From an uncultured Microbacterium sp. (GTDB lineage: Bacteria > Actinomycetota > Actinomycetes > Actinomycetales > Microbacteriaceae), in assembly GCF_900078385.1 (NCBI RefSeq), contig NZ_FLQR01000001.1, positions 496,001 to 560,000 on the forward strand: a DNA stretch of 64,000 nt, given 5' to 3'. The position numbers were made by a program, and so were the translations under genes. Within the stretch, counting starts at the first letter, position 1, and the number at the start of each line of letters is the position of its first letter. Under the pieces are notes generated by a model, which saw nothing but the letters and a program-made list of their open reading frames with translations, did not search any database and was not told the DNA's origin. Below, in pieces: positions 7,815 to 15,734 of this stretch.

Positions 7815-9382
7815 CCGACCTGGGGATGGATCAGGGCGGCGACGGCCCGCACACGGTCGGGCGATGGCTCGCCGACCGTGCCGCCGCGACGCCCGACCGG
7901 ACCGCCATCGACGACCGCGGCGTCACGATCGGCTATGCCGAACTCGACGACCGCGCGCGCGAGCTCGCCCTCCGCCTGCGCCGCGCGGGGTACGGCCCGG
8001 GCGATCGCCTGGCGACGGTCTCCGGCAACTCGATCGAGCACGTCGTCGCGTTCTTCGCGTGCGCCCGCACCGGCATCGCCTTCGTCCCGCTGTCCTGGCG
8101 GCTCGCGCCGCGGGAGCTCGGCGAGGCCCTCGAACGCTCCGACCCCGCGCTCGTCCTCGTCGAGGACGAATACGTCGGGGTCGCCTCCGAGGCGCTCCGC
8201 CGACTCGCCGTCCGTCCGCCCGTCGCGCTCCTCGGCACGACCGAGGTCGAGGCCGCCGTCCCCGCCAAGATCGGGCCCGCGGCGCCCGTCCGGCCCGTCC
8301 AGGACGACGATGCCCTGCTCGTCGTCTACACGTCGGGCAGCGAGGCCGCCCCCAAGGGCGTCGTGCTCTCGCACGCGAACTGCTTCTGGAACAATCTCGC
8401 CCTCGCCGGAGCCATGCAGCTCACCGCCGACGACGTCGTGCTCGCGATGCTGCCGCAGTTCCACGTCGCGGCATGGAACGTGCAGCCGCTCCTCGCCTGG
8501 TGGGTCGGGGCGACGGTCGTGCTCGAGCGCTCGTTCCAGCCGACCCGCGTCCTGCAGCTCATCGTCGAGCGCGGGGTGACGGCCATGATGGGCGTTCCCA
8601 CGCAGTACCGTCAGCTCGCCGACGATCCGCGGTTCGGCCCCGCCGCCCTGCAGCGCCTCCGCATCGCGCTCGTCGGTGGGGCGACGATGCCCCCCGACCT
8701 CGCCGCCGCGTGGGCGCGGGCCGGCGTGCCGCTCACCCAGGGCTACGGACTCACCGAGGCCGCGCCCAACGTCCTCGTCCTCCCGGCCGCGGAGGCGCTG
8801 CGTCATCCCGGCGCCGTCGGCCGCCCCTACCCGCACGTCGACGTCTGCGTCGTCGACCCCGCGACTCTGCTGCCCCTGGAGGGAGCGGCGACGGGGGAGC
8901 TGTGGGTGCGGGGCCCGAGCGTCTTCCGCGGCTACCTCCACGACGACGCGGCGACGGCGCGCGCCCGGCATGGGGAGTGGCTCCGCACCGGCGACATCGT
9001 CCGCCGCGATGCGGACGGTGTCTTCACGATCGTGGACCGGCTGAAGGACATCTACATCTCCGGCGGTGAGAACGTCGCGCCCGCCGAGGTCGAGCGCGCC
9101 CTGCGGCTGCATCCGGCGATCGTCGACGCCGCCGTCGTGGGCGTTCCCGATCCGGTCTGGGGCGAGCGCGGCGTCGCGTTCGTCGTGCGCCGCCCCGGTG
9201 CCGCGCTCGGCGAGGACGAGGTGCTCGCGCATGCGCGAGCCGAGCTGGCGGGATTCAAGGTCCCCGTGCGCATCGGGTTCCTCGACGAGCTGCCCCGCTC
9301 GACCATCGAGAAGATCGCCCGCGCGGCGCTGCGCGAGAGCGCCGCCGCACTGATCGAGGAGGACGCCCATGAGCGCCGCTGA
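7811..9382 (+). CDS. AMP-dependent acyl-CoA synthetase/ligase
   Basis: This 523-residue enzyme is in the ANL superfamily. It activates a carboxylic acid with ATP and joins it to CoA. Motifs in order are the P-loop YTSGSEAAPKGVVLSH near residue 176, GYGLTEAAPN near 312, the RTGDIVRRDADG hinge region, DRLKDIYISGGENV, and a C-terminal LPRSTIEKIARAALR where the usual G-K-I reads E-K-I but the catalytic Lys is kept. The GTG start at 7811 overlaps the permease stop (GTGA). Close coupling to the importer implies that the imported compound, or its product, is converted to a CoA thioester. Confidence 0.9.
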   Translation: MTDLGMDQGGDGPHTVGRWLADRAAATPDRTAIDDRGVTIGYAELDDRARELALRLRRAGYGPGDRLATVSGNSIEHVVAFFACARTGIAFVPLSWRLAPRELGEALERSDPALVLVEDEYVGVASEALRRLAVRPPVALLGTTEVEAAVPAKIGPAAPVRPVQDDDALLVVYTSGSEAAPKGVVLSHANCFWNNLALAGAMQLTADDVVLAMLPQFHVAAWNVQPLLAWWVGATVVLERSFQPTRVLQLIVERGVTAMMGVPTQYRQLADDPRFGPAALQRLRIALVGGATMPPDLAAAWARAGVPLTQGYGLTEAAPNVLVLPAAEALRHPGAVGRPYPHVDVCVVDPATLLPLEGAATGELWVRGPSVFRGYLHDDAATARARHGEWLRTGDIVRRDADGVFTIVDRLKDIYISGGENVAPAEVERALRLHPAIVDAAVVGVPDPVWGERGVAFVVRRPGAALGEDEVLAHARAELAGFKVPVRIGFLDELPRSTIEKIARAALRESAAALIEEDAHERR

Positions 9383-10061
9383 CGACGTCGAGACCCTCGA
9401 TCAGATGCCGGCCACACTGTCGGCGACGACGGGCAAGCCCCTCACGAAGCGCGGGGAGGCGACGCGCCGCAAGCTCCTGGAGGCGGCGGAGGTCGTCTTC
9501 GCGGCCGTCGGCTACCATGAGGCGTCGATCGTCAAGATCACCGAGCGCGCCGGCATCGGACTCGGCACGTTCTACCTCTACTTCGACGGCAAGCAGCAGA
9601 TCTTCGAGGAGCTCGTCGTCGACCTCAACCGGCGCGTCCGCCACTCGATGGCCGAGGCCATGGCGGGCGCCGCGAACCGCATCGAGGCCGAGCGTGCGGG
9701 TTTCGAGGGCTTCTTCCGCTTCACCGCCGCGCACCCGGCCCTGTACCGCGTCGTGCGGGAGGCCGAGTTCGTCTCACCGGAGACCCTGCGCCTGCATTAC
9801 ACGCGCATCGTCGAGGGGTATGAGGCGGGCCTGCGCGCCGCACAGGACGGCGGTGACGTCGACGACCGGCTCGATCCCGAGGTCACGGCCTGGGCGCTCA
9901 TGGGCGCGGGCGAGCTCATCGGCATGCGGTTCCTGCTCTGGGAGCGGGATGCCGACGGCAAGCCGCCGGTGGCGATGCCGGCCGAGGTGATCGACCACAT
10001 GATGCGGTTCATCGACAACGCGCTGGCGACGCGGACGAGCAAGGGAGAAGCGGATGACTGA
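9369..10061 (+). CDS. TetR/AcrR family regulator inside the catabolic operon
   Basis: This 230-residue protein has a TetR helix-turn-helix at residues 40-75 (AAVGYHEASIVKITERAGIGLGTFYLYF, here split by its turn). The start overlaps the acyl-CoA ligase by 14 bp, with GAGGAC just upstream. The larger C-terminal domain probably binds a CoA ester or the imported acid. A regulator in the middle of the operon it probably controls gives negative feedback. The dyad at 3083-3104 is a candidate site. Confidence 0.9.
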   Translation: MSAADDVETLDQMPATLSATTGKPLTKRGEATRRKLLEAAEVVFAAVGYHEASIVKITERAGIGLGTFYLYFDGKQQIFEELVVDLNRRVRHSMAEAMAGAANRIEAERAGFEGFFRFTAAHPALYRVVREAEFVSPETLRLHYTRIVEGYEAGLRAAQDGGDVDDRLDPEVTAWALMGAGELIGMRFLLWERDADGKPPVAMPAEVIDHMMRFIDNALATRTSKGEADD

Positions 10062-10806
10062 GCAGGATCTCGCGGGCCGGCGTGCCCTCATCACGGGTGC
10101 GGGCAGCGGCATCGGGCTCGCCTGCGCGCACGAGTTCGCCGCGCGCGGGGCACACGTGATCGTCGCCGACTTCAACGCCGAGGCCGCCGCGGCGGCGGCC
10201 GCCGCCGTCGCGGGGGAGTCGTGGGTCGTGGACCTGTCCGACACCGCGGCCCAGGAGCGGCTCGACCTCGACGTCGACATCCTCGTCAACAACGCCGGCG
10301 TCCAGACCGTCGCGCCGATCCACGAGTTCGACCCGGAGCGGTTCCGCTTCATGCATCGCCTCATGGTCGAGTCCCCGTTCCTGCTGATCCGGGCGGTGCT
10401 GCCGAGGATGTACGAGCGGTCCTGGGGGCGCATCATCAACATCTCGAGCGTGCACGGCCTGCGTGCGAGCGCCTACAAGTCGGCGTACGTGTCGGCCAAG
10501 CACGCTCTGGAGGGGCTCTCGAAGGTGACGGCGCTCGAAGGAGGGCCGCACGGTGTCACGAGCAACTGCATCAATCCCGCCTACGTGCGGACGCCCCTCG
10601 TGGAGAAGCAGATCGCCGACCAGGCGAGGCTGCACGGCATCGACGAGGACGAGGTCGTGGAGAAGATCATGCTCACCGAGACGGCCGTGAAGCGCCTCGT
10701 CGAGGCCGACGAGGTCGCCTCGCTGGCGGGATGGCTGGCGTCCGACCGTGCCGGCATGGTCACCGGCGCAAGCTACACACTGGACGGCGGGTGGACGGCG
10801 CGATGA
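10054..10806 (+). CDS. 3-hydroxybutyrate dehydrogenase (SDR family)
   Basis: This 250-residue short-chain dehydrogenase has the NAD-binding motif TGAGSGIG near residue 14, NNAG, the catalytic Ser in INISSVHG, and YVSAK for the Tyr/Lys pair. The stretch NPAYVRTPLVEKQIADQA and the C-terminal TGASYTLDGGWTAR are characteristic of D-3-hydroxybutyrate dehydrogenases, which oxidise 3-hydroxybutyrate to acetoacetate with NAD+. It overlaps tetR by 8 bp and the hydrolase by 4 bp. The acetoacetate formed can be taken by the CoA-transferase encoded at 12588-14043. Confidence 0.88.
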   Translation: MTEQDLAGRRALITGAGSGIGLACAHEFAARGAHVIVADFNAEAAAAAAAAVAGESWVVDLSDTAAQERLDLDVDILVNNAGVQTVAPIHEFDPERFRFMHRLMVESPFLLIRAVLPRMYERSWGRIINISSVHGLRASAYKSAYVSAKHALEGLSKVTALEGGPHGVTSNCINPAYVRTPLVEKQIADQARLHGIDEDEVVEKIMLTETAVKRLVEADEVASLAGWLASDRAGMVTGASYTLDGGWTAR

Positions 10807-11696
10807 CCGCGTCGTATCGCACGGTCGATGTGCCCGTCCGCGGCGGCGACCTGCGGGTGGGGATCTGGGGGGACGACACCCCCGACGCCCCGACCGTGGT
10901 CGCGGTGCACGGTGTCACGGCCTCGCATCTCGCGTGGCAGCTCGTCGCCGACGCGCTGCCGGGCGTGCGTATCGTCGCGCCCGACCTGCGCGGCCGCGGG
11001 CGGAGCAACGAGCTCACCGGTCCGGCGGGGATGGCCGCGCACGCGGACGACCTCGCCGCGGTGGTCGCGCACCTGGACATCCCGGCCGGGCTCGTCGTCG
11101 GGCACTCGATGGGAGGCTTCGTGGCGGTCGCGTTCGCGCACCGGCATCCGCACCTCCTCTCCCGACTCCTGCTCGTCGACGGCGGGCTGCCGCTGTCGAC
11201 GCCGCCGGGGCTCTCCGGCGACCAGCTCGTCGCCGCGATCCTCGGCCCGACCGCGGAGCGCCTGTCGATGCGCTTCCCCGACCTCGACGCCTACCTCGCC
11301 CTGTGGCGCGCGCATCCGGCGTTTGCGGCGGACTGGACGGCGGAGCTGGAGGCCTACCTGGCGTACGACCTCGTGCCGGACGGCGCGCGGCTGCGCCCCG
11401 CGACGAGCTACCGGACCACGCTCGAGGACACCGTCGATCTCAACACCGGGTCGACCGTCACCGATGCCCTCGGCGCGCTCGCTCACCCGACGCGCCTGGT
11501 CACCGTGCCGCGGGGGCTGCGGAACGAGGAGCCCGGCCTCTACGCGCCCGATCACCTCGCCCGCCTGCTGGGGACCTACCCCGCCGTCCGGCACGAGCGC
11601 TGGGAGGGCCTCAACCACTACACCGTCGTCATGTCCGAGCCCGGCGCCGGACGCGTGGCGACAGCCGTGCGGGAGGAGCTCAGCGCGCTCGGCTGA
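10803..11696 (+). CDS. Alpha/beta hydrolase, candidate 3-hydroxybutyrate ester/oligomer hydrolase
   Basis: This is a 297-residue alpha/beta-hydrolase-fold enzyme. It has an oxyanion-hole region VAVHGVTAS, a nucleophile elbow GHSMGG with Ser near residue 102, and a late His in WEGLNHYTV. No signal peptide is present, so it acts in the cytoplasm. It is the last gene of the operon (4-bp overlap with the dehydrogenase). The context suggests that it cleaves an ester or oligomer of 3-hydroxybutyrate. This is inference; the family is too broad to prove it. Its 3' end overlaps the convergent iclR-like gene by 17 bp. Confidence 0.85.
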   Translation: MTASYRTVDVPVRGGDLRVGIWGDDTPDAPTVVAVHGVTASHLAWQLVADALPGVRIVAPDLRGRGRSNELTGPAGMAAHADDLAAVVAHLDIPAGLVVGHSMGGFVAVAFAHRHPHLLSRLLLVDGGLPLSTPPGLSGDQLVAAILGPTAERLSMRFPDLDAYLALWRAHPAFAADWTAELEAYLAYDLVPDGARLRPATSYRTTLEDTVDLNTGSTVTDALGALAHPTRLVTVPRGLRNEEPGLYAPDHLARLLGTYPAVRHERWEGLNHYTVVMSEPGAGRVATAVREELSALG

Positions 11697-12516
11697 CGCC
11701 GCGCCGCGCCGATGCGATCCGCGTCGTCAGCTGGTGTGCGTGGGCGAGCAGTGTGCGGCCGAGGAGCGGCAGGCGGTCGGGTCCGAACCTGAACCCCACG
11801 CCCGTGAGGCTCAGCGCCCACGCGGGGCTCCCGGACTGGTCGAACACGGCCGCGCCGATGCCCCAGCTGCCCTCCACGATGAGGCCCGGGTTCACGGCGT
11901 AGCCGCGGTCGCGCGTCTCCGCGAGACGCCCGCGCAGGACGTCCGCATCGTGGGAAGCCCCCCAGGTCGTGGCGAGCTCGGCATGCCGGGCCAGGTATGC
12001 CTCACCCTCCGCCTCGGGCAGGAACGCGAGGATGGCGAGCCCCGCCGACGCGACACCGAGCGGGAAGCGCACGCCTTCGCTCAGCACGAACGAGCGGATG
12101 GGGAAGGAGCCCTCCTCGCGGAGGAGGCACACGGTCTCATCGCCTCGCCGGACCGAGAGGAACGCGCTCTCCTCGGTCTTCACGGCGAGCGAACGCACGA
12201 TGTCGCCTGCGAGGTGGGTCACGTCATAGCGGGCCGCGGCGACCGAGCCCATGAGGAACAGCTCGGGTCCGGGCATCCAGCGCGACGTCCGCTCGTCCTG
12301 ATCGACGAGCCCCTCCGCGCGCAGCGCCGAGAGCAGTCGGTGGGCCGTGGACCGCGAGAGGCCGGCGTCGCGCGCGAGCTCCTGCACGCCGCGTCCGGCC
12401 TCGCCGCCGGCGGTCACGAGGCGGAGAAGCGAGGCGGCGCGGGCGATCGCCTGCGCGCCCGGCACGGTCGTCGTCGCGGTGTCCACATGATGGACACTAA
12501 GCCGTCGCCTTCCCAC
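11680..12516 (-). CDS. IclR family transcriptional regulator
   Basis: This 278-residue protein has an N-terminal winged helix (VQELARDAGLSRSTAHRLLSAL) and a C-terminal GAF-like effector domain. IclR proteins of this kind control beta-ketoadipate or ketone-body genes. The GTG at 12516 is chosen because AAGGGGAGG stands 8 nt upstream. A GTG at 12486 would give 268 residues and would leave the palindrome at 12479-12497 at the start codon. The gene is divergent from the CoA-transferase operon across 71 bp and is its likely regulator. Confidence 0.88.
   Translation of the reverse strand: MGRRRLSVHHVDTATTTVPGAQAIARAASLLRLVTAGGEAGRGVQELARDAGLSRSTAHRLLSALRAEGLVDQDERTSRWMPGPELFLMGSVAAARYDVTHLAGDIVRSLAVKTEESAFLSVRRGDETVCLLREEGSFPIRSFVLSEGVRFPLGVASAGLAILAFLPEAEGEAYLARHAELATTWGASHDADVLRGRLAETRDRGYAVNPGLIVEGSWGIGAAVFDQSGSPAWALSLTGVGFRFGPDRLPLLGRTLLAHAHQLTTRIASARRGVSRAR
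12479..12497. promoter_or_regulatory. 19-bp palindrome at the 5' end of the IclR gene
   Basis: GTGTCCA-CATGA-TGGACAC is a perfect 7-bp dyad with a 5-nt centre. It lies inside or at the very start of the iclR-like reading frame, depending on which GTG is used, and about 90 bp from the divergent CoA-transferase start. It is a plausible autoregulatory IclR operator. Confidence 0.55.
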
Positions 12517-12587
12517 ATGGCAAACCTCCCCTTGGCGTTCCCGCGGTGCGGGGCGATGCTGGGGGGGACGACACGAGGGAGTGCAGT

Positions 12588-13388
12588 GTGATCGACAAGA
12601 CGTTCGCGTCGGCGGCAGAGGCCGTCGCCGACATCCCGGATGGGGCATCGCTGGCCGTCGGCGGCTTCGGGCTCTCCGGCAATCCCATCGCCCTCATCGA
12701 GGCGCTCCTCGCGCAGGGGACGACCGACCTGTCGATCGTCTCCAACAACTGCGGAGTCGACGACTGGGGACTCGGGGTGCTGCTGAACGCGAAGCGCATC
12801 CGCAAGATGACGTCGTCGTACGTGGGGGAGAACAAGGAGTTCGAGAGGCAGTTCCTCAGCGGCGAGCTCGAGCTCGAGCTCACCCCGCAGGGCACGCTCG
12901 CCGAGAAGCTGCGCGCCGGCGGTTCGGGCATCGCGGCCTTCTACACGCAGACCGGTGTCGGCACCCAGGTCGCCGAGGGTGGTCTCCCGCGCAAGTACGA
13001 CGGCGAGGGCGGGATCGCCGTGGCCTCGCCCGTCAAGGACGTCCGCAGCTTCGAGCTCAACGGCCGCGCGGGCGACTACGTGCTGGAGGAGGCCATCGTC
13101 ACGGACTTCGCGCTCGTGCACGCCGCCGCCGGCGACACGCACGGCAACCTCATCTTCAACAAGGCCGCGCGCAACTTCAATCCGCTCGCCGCGATGGGCG
13201 GCCGCATCTGCATCGTGCAGGTGGAGGAGCTGTTCCAGCCGGGCGAGCTGGACCCCGACCGCATCCACCTGCCCGGCATCTACGTCCATCGCATCGTCGA
13301 GGTCGGCACGGACATCGAGAAGCGGATCGAGCGCCGCACGGTCTCCGTCGCCCAGGCGCTCAGCCGCGACATCCCCGAAGGAGCCTGA
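12588..13388 (+). CDS. scoA: 3-oxoacid CoA-transferase subunit A (succinyl-CoA:acetoacetate type)
   Basis: The product is a 266-residue alpha subunit. The family motif GGFGLSGNP lies near residue 25, and [12 protein letters not shown] and PRKYDGEGG are typical of succinyl-CoA:3-ketoacid CoA-transferase A. With subunit B it moves CoA from succinyl-CoA to acetoacetate or another 3-oxoacid. GTG at 12588 is preferred because GAGGGA lies 7 nt upstream; the open frame reaches back to 12546 without a better site. An isofunctional PcaI role (3-oxoadipate) cannot be excluded from sequence alone. Confidence 0.88.
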   Translation: MIDKTFASAAEAVADIPDGASLAVGGFGLSGNPIALIEALLAQGTTDLSIVSNNCGVDDWGLGVLLNAKRIRKMTSSYVGENKEFERQFLSGELELELTPQGTLAEKLRAGGSGIAAFYTQTGVGTQVAEGGLPRKYDGEGGIAVASPVKDVRSFELNGRAGDYVLEEAIVTDFALVHAAAGDTHGNLIFNKAARNFNPLAAMGGRICIVQVEELFQPGELDPDRIHLPGIYVHRIVEVGTDIEKRIERRTVSVAQALSRDIPEGA

Positions 13389-13389
13389 C

Positions 13390-14043
13390 ATGGCGCTGTC
13401 CCGCACCGAGATGGCTGCGCGCGCCGCGGCCGAGCTCTCCGACGGCTCGTACGTCAATCTGGGCATCGGCCTCCCGACGCTCGTGCCGAACCACGTGCCG
13501 GACGGCGTCACGGTCGTCCTGCAGTCCGAGAACGGGATCCTCGGCGTCGGACCGTACCCGACCGAGGACGCCGTGGACCCCGACCTCATCAACGCGGGCA
13601 AGGAGACCGTCACGGTCCTCCCGGGCGCGGCGTACTTCGACTCCGCGACGAGCTTCGGGATGATCCGCGGCGGCAAGATCGACGCCGCGATCCTCGGCGC
13701 GATGCAGGTCTCCGCCTCGGGGGACCTCGCGAACTGGATGATCCCCGGGAAGATGGTCAAGGGCCCGGGCGGGGCCATGGACCTCGTGCACGGCGCCGCG
13801 CAGGTCATCGTCCTGATGGAGCACACCGCGAAGGACGGCTCGCCCAAGATCGTCCGCCAATGCTCGCTGCCCCTCACCGGCCGCGGCGTCGTCGATCGCA
13901 TCATCACCGACCTCGCGGTCATCGATGTGACGCCCGACGGGCTCGTGCTCGTCGAGACGGCGCCCGGTGTCACGGTCGACGAGGTCGTCGCCGCCACCGA
14001 GCCCGAGCTGCGCGTGCCGGACGAGCTTAGGGTGGACGCATGA
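13390..14043 (+). CDS. scoB: 3-oxoacid CoA-transferase subunit B
   Basis: This 217-residue beta subunit carries the catalytic Glu in [12 protein letters not shown] (SENG motif) near residue 49, and [15 protein letters not shown] and [13 protein letters not shown] motifs. It begins one base after the scoA stop, so the two are translated together. It supplies the thioester-forming glutamate of the heteromer. Confidence 0.9.
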   Translation: MALSRTEMAARAAAELSDGSYVNLGIGLPTLVPNHVPDGVTVVLQSENGILGVGPYPTEDAVDPDLINAGKETVTVLPGAAYFDSATSFGMIRGGKIDAAILGAMQVSASGDLANWMIPGKMVKGPGGAMDLVHGAAQVIVLMEHTAKDGSPKIVRQCSLPLTGRGVVDRIITDLAVIDVTPDGLVLVETAPGVTVDEVVAATEPELRVPDELRVDA

Positions 14044-15224
14044 ACACCGACGACGTCGTCATCGTGGCCGCCGCGCGCACCGCGCAGGGCCGACTCAAGG
14101 GCCAGCTCGCCTCTTTCACGGCTCCGCAGCTCGGCGGCTTCGCGATCGCCGGAGCGCTCGCGCAGGGCGGCATCCCCGCCGACGCGGTGGACGCCGTGAT
14201 CATGGGCCAGGTGCTCCCGGCGGGCTCCGGCCAGAACCCCGCGCGCCAGGCCGCGATCGCCGGCGGGATCGGCTGGGACGTGCCGGCATCCTCGGTCAAC
14301 AAGGTGTGCCTGTCGGGTCTCACGGCCATCATCGACGCGAAGCGCATGATCCAGACGGGCGACGCGACCGTCGTCGTCGCGGGCGGCATGGAGTCGATGA
14401 CGCGCGCGCCGCATCTGCTCATGGGCTCGCGCGACGGCTGGACGTACGGCTCGGTCGAGGTGCTGGACCACATGGCCTTCGACGGTCTCACCGACGCGTA
14501 CGACAAGGAGAGCATGGGCGCCTCCACGGAGCGGCTGAACGCCTCCTACGAGGTGACGCGCGCCGGGCAGGACCGGGTCGCGGCACTCTCGCACCAGCGC
14601 GCCGCCGCCGCCGCGGACGCCGGGGTCTTCGACGCGGAGATCGTGCCCGTCGAGGTGCCGCAGCGCAAGGGCGAGCCGATCCGCGTGACAGCGGACGAGG
14701 GCGTCCGTCCAGGGACCACCGAGGAGACGCTCGCCGGTCTCCGCCCCGCGTTCAGCGCGGACGGGTCGATCACGGCGGGCAACTCGTCGCAGATCTCCGA
14801 CGGCGCCGCCGCCGTGATCGTCACGAGCCGCGCGCACGCCGATGCGCAGGGCTGGACCGTCCTCGCCGTCGTCGGAGCGTCGGGCCAGGTCGCCGGCCCC
14901 GACAACTCGCTGCACGCGCAGCCCGCCCGCGCGATCGAGAAGGCGCTGCGCAGGGGCGGCCTCACGGCGGGTGACCTGGACCTCGTGGAGATCAACGAGG
15001 CCTTCGGCGCCGTCGTCGCCCGATCGCAGGCGGAGCTGGGTCTGTCCGAGGACGTCGTCAACATTCACGGGGGCGGCATCGCGATCGGGCACCCGATCGG
15101 CGCGTCCGGCTGCCGGCTCGTCGTCCACGCCGTGCACGAACTCGTGCGGCGCGGCACGGGCACCGCCGCGGTGGGCCTGTGCGGAGGCGGCGGTCAGGGA
15201 GAAGCGCTTATCCTGAGTCGGTGA
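14040..15224 (+). CDS. Acetyl-CoA acetyltransferase (thiolase)
   Basis: This is a 394-residue thiolase. The nucleophilic Cys lies in [11 protein letters not shown] near residue 92, the His in [10 protein letters not shown] / [14 protein letters not shown], and the second Cys in [12 protein letters not shown] near the C-terminus. The ATG at 14040 overlaps the scoB stop (ATGA). The reaction in this setting is cleavage of acetoacetyl-CoA to two acetyl-CoA, the last step of ketone-body use. Thiolases of beta-ketoadipate pathways look similar. Confidence 0.9.
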   Translation: MNTDDVVIVAAARTAQGRLKGQLASFTAPQLGGFAIAGALAQGGIPADAVDAVIMGQVLPAGSGQNPARQAAIAGGIGWDVPASSVNKVCLSGLTAIIDAKRMIQTGDATVVVAGGMESMTRAPHLLMGSRDGWTYGSVEVLDHMAFDGLTDAYDKESMGASTERLNASYEVTRAGQDRVAALSHQRAAAAADAGVFDAEIVPVEVPQRKGEPIRVTADEGVRPGTTEETLAGLRPAFSADGSITAGNSSQISDGAAAVIVTSRAHADAQGWTVLAVVGASGQVAGPDNSLHAQPARAIEKALRRGGLTAGDLDLVEINEAFGAVVARSQAELGLSEDVVNIHGGGIAIGHPIGASGCRLVVHAVHELVRRGTGTAAVGLCGGGGQGEALILSR

Positions 15225-15263
15225 ACGCTCGCCCCGAGCGTCGACGATCCTCGAGGAGCTTCC

Positions 15264-15386
15264 ATGTGCCGACCCGTCTCGTGTGAGAGCTGCGGCAAGA
15301 CCACCTGGGCCGGCTGCGGCGAGCACATCGAGCAGGCACTCGCGGGCGTCGGGCCCGCCGAGCGCTGCGCCTGCGCGCGCGACTGA
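15264..15386 (+). CDS. 40-residue Cys-rich conserved protein
   Basis: A short reading frame starts at ATG 15264, with GAGGAG 6-11 nt upstream, and ends at 15386. It reads MCRPVSCESCGKTTWAGCGE and continues to a C-terminal RCACARD. The six Cys in a CxxC / GC / CxC arrangement plus a His suggest a small zinc ribbon. I recognise the MCRxxxCxxCGKxTWxGCGxH pattern from other actinobacteria, but no function is known to me. It is 39 bp downstream of the thiolase gene and may share its transcript. Confidence 0.7.
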   Translation: MCRPVSCESCGKTTWAGCGEHIEQALAGVGPAERCACARD

Positions 15387-15405
15387 GTCGCGCCGCGCCC
15401 CGGCG

Positions 15406-15669
15406 TCAGCGCTGGAGGCGGCGCTTGAGGAGCTTCTGCTCGTCGCCGGCGACCGGCGAGTCCTGCGCGATGAGCGTGCCGCGCGAGGCGCGCCGCGCGT
15501 CGACGATCGCCCCGACCGCCAGGGCCAGCGTGATGCCCCAGCTGAGCCAGGCGAGGGCGATGCGCCAGGTGAACGGCTCGTTGCCGCGGACGCCGCGCAG
15601 CAGCGCGAGGCCGCCCGTGACGGCGGAGATGATCCCGGTTCCGAAGAGGTACTTGCGCATGCGCTCCAC
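15406..15669 (-). CDS. Small membrane protein of unknown function
   Basis: This is an 87-residue protein with two hydrophobic segments, approximately residues 8-24 and 36-56, joined by a short loop. The tail is basic (KLLKRRLQR). The GTG at 15669 gives MERMRKYLFG; the internal ATG at 15660 is an equally possible start. It is convergent with the 40-residue protein gene. No family is recognised. Confidence 0.6.
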   Translation of the reverse strand: MERMRKYLFGTGIISAVTGGLALLRGVRGNEPFTWRIALAWLSWGITLALAVGAIVDARRASRGTLIAQDSPVAGDEQKLLKRRLQR

Positions 15670-15734
15670 GCTACCCGGCGGATGCGCGCGACGCGCGGCT
15701 TGTTAGCCTGGACGTTCGCACCGAGAGGATCATC

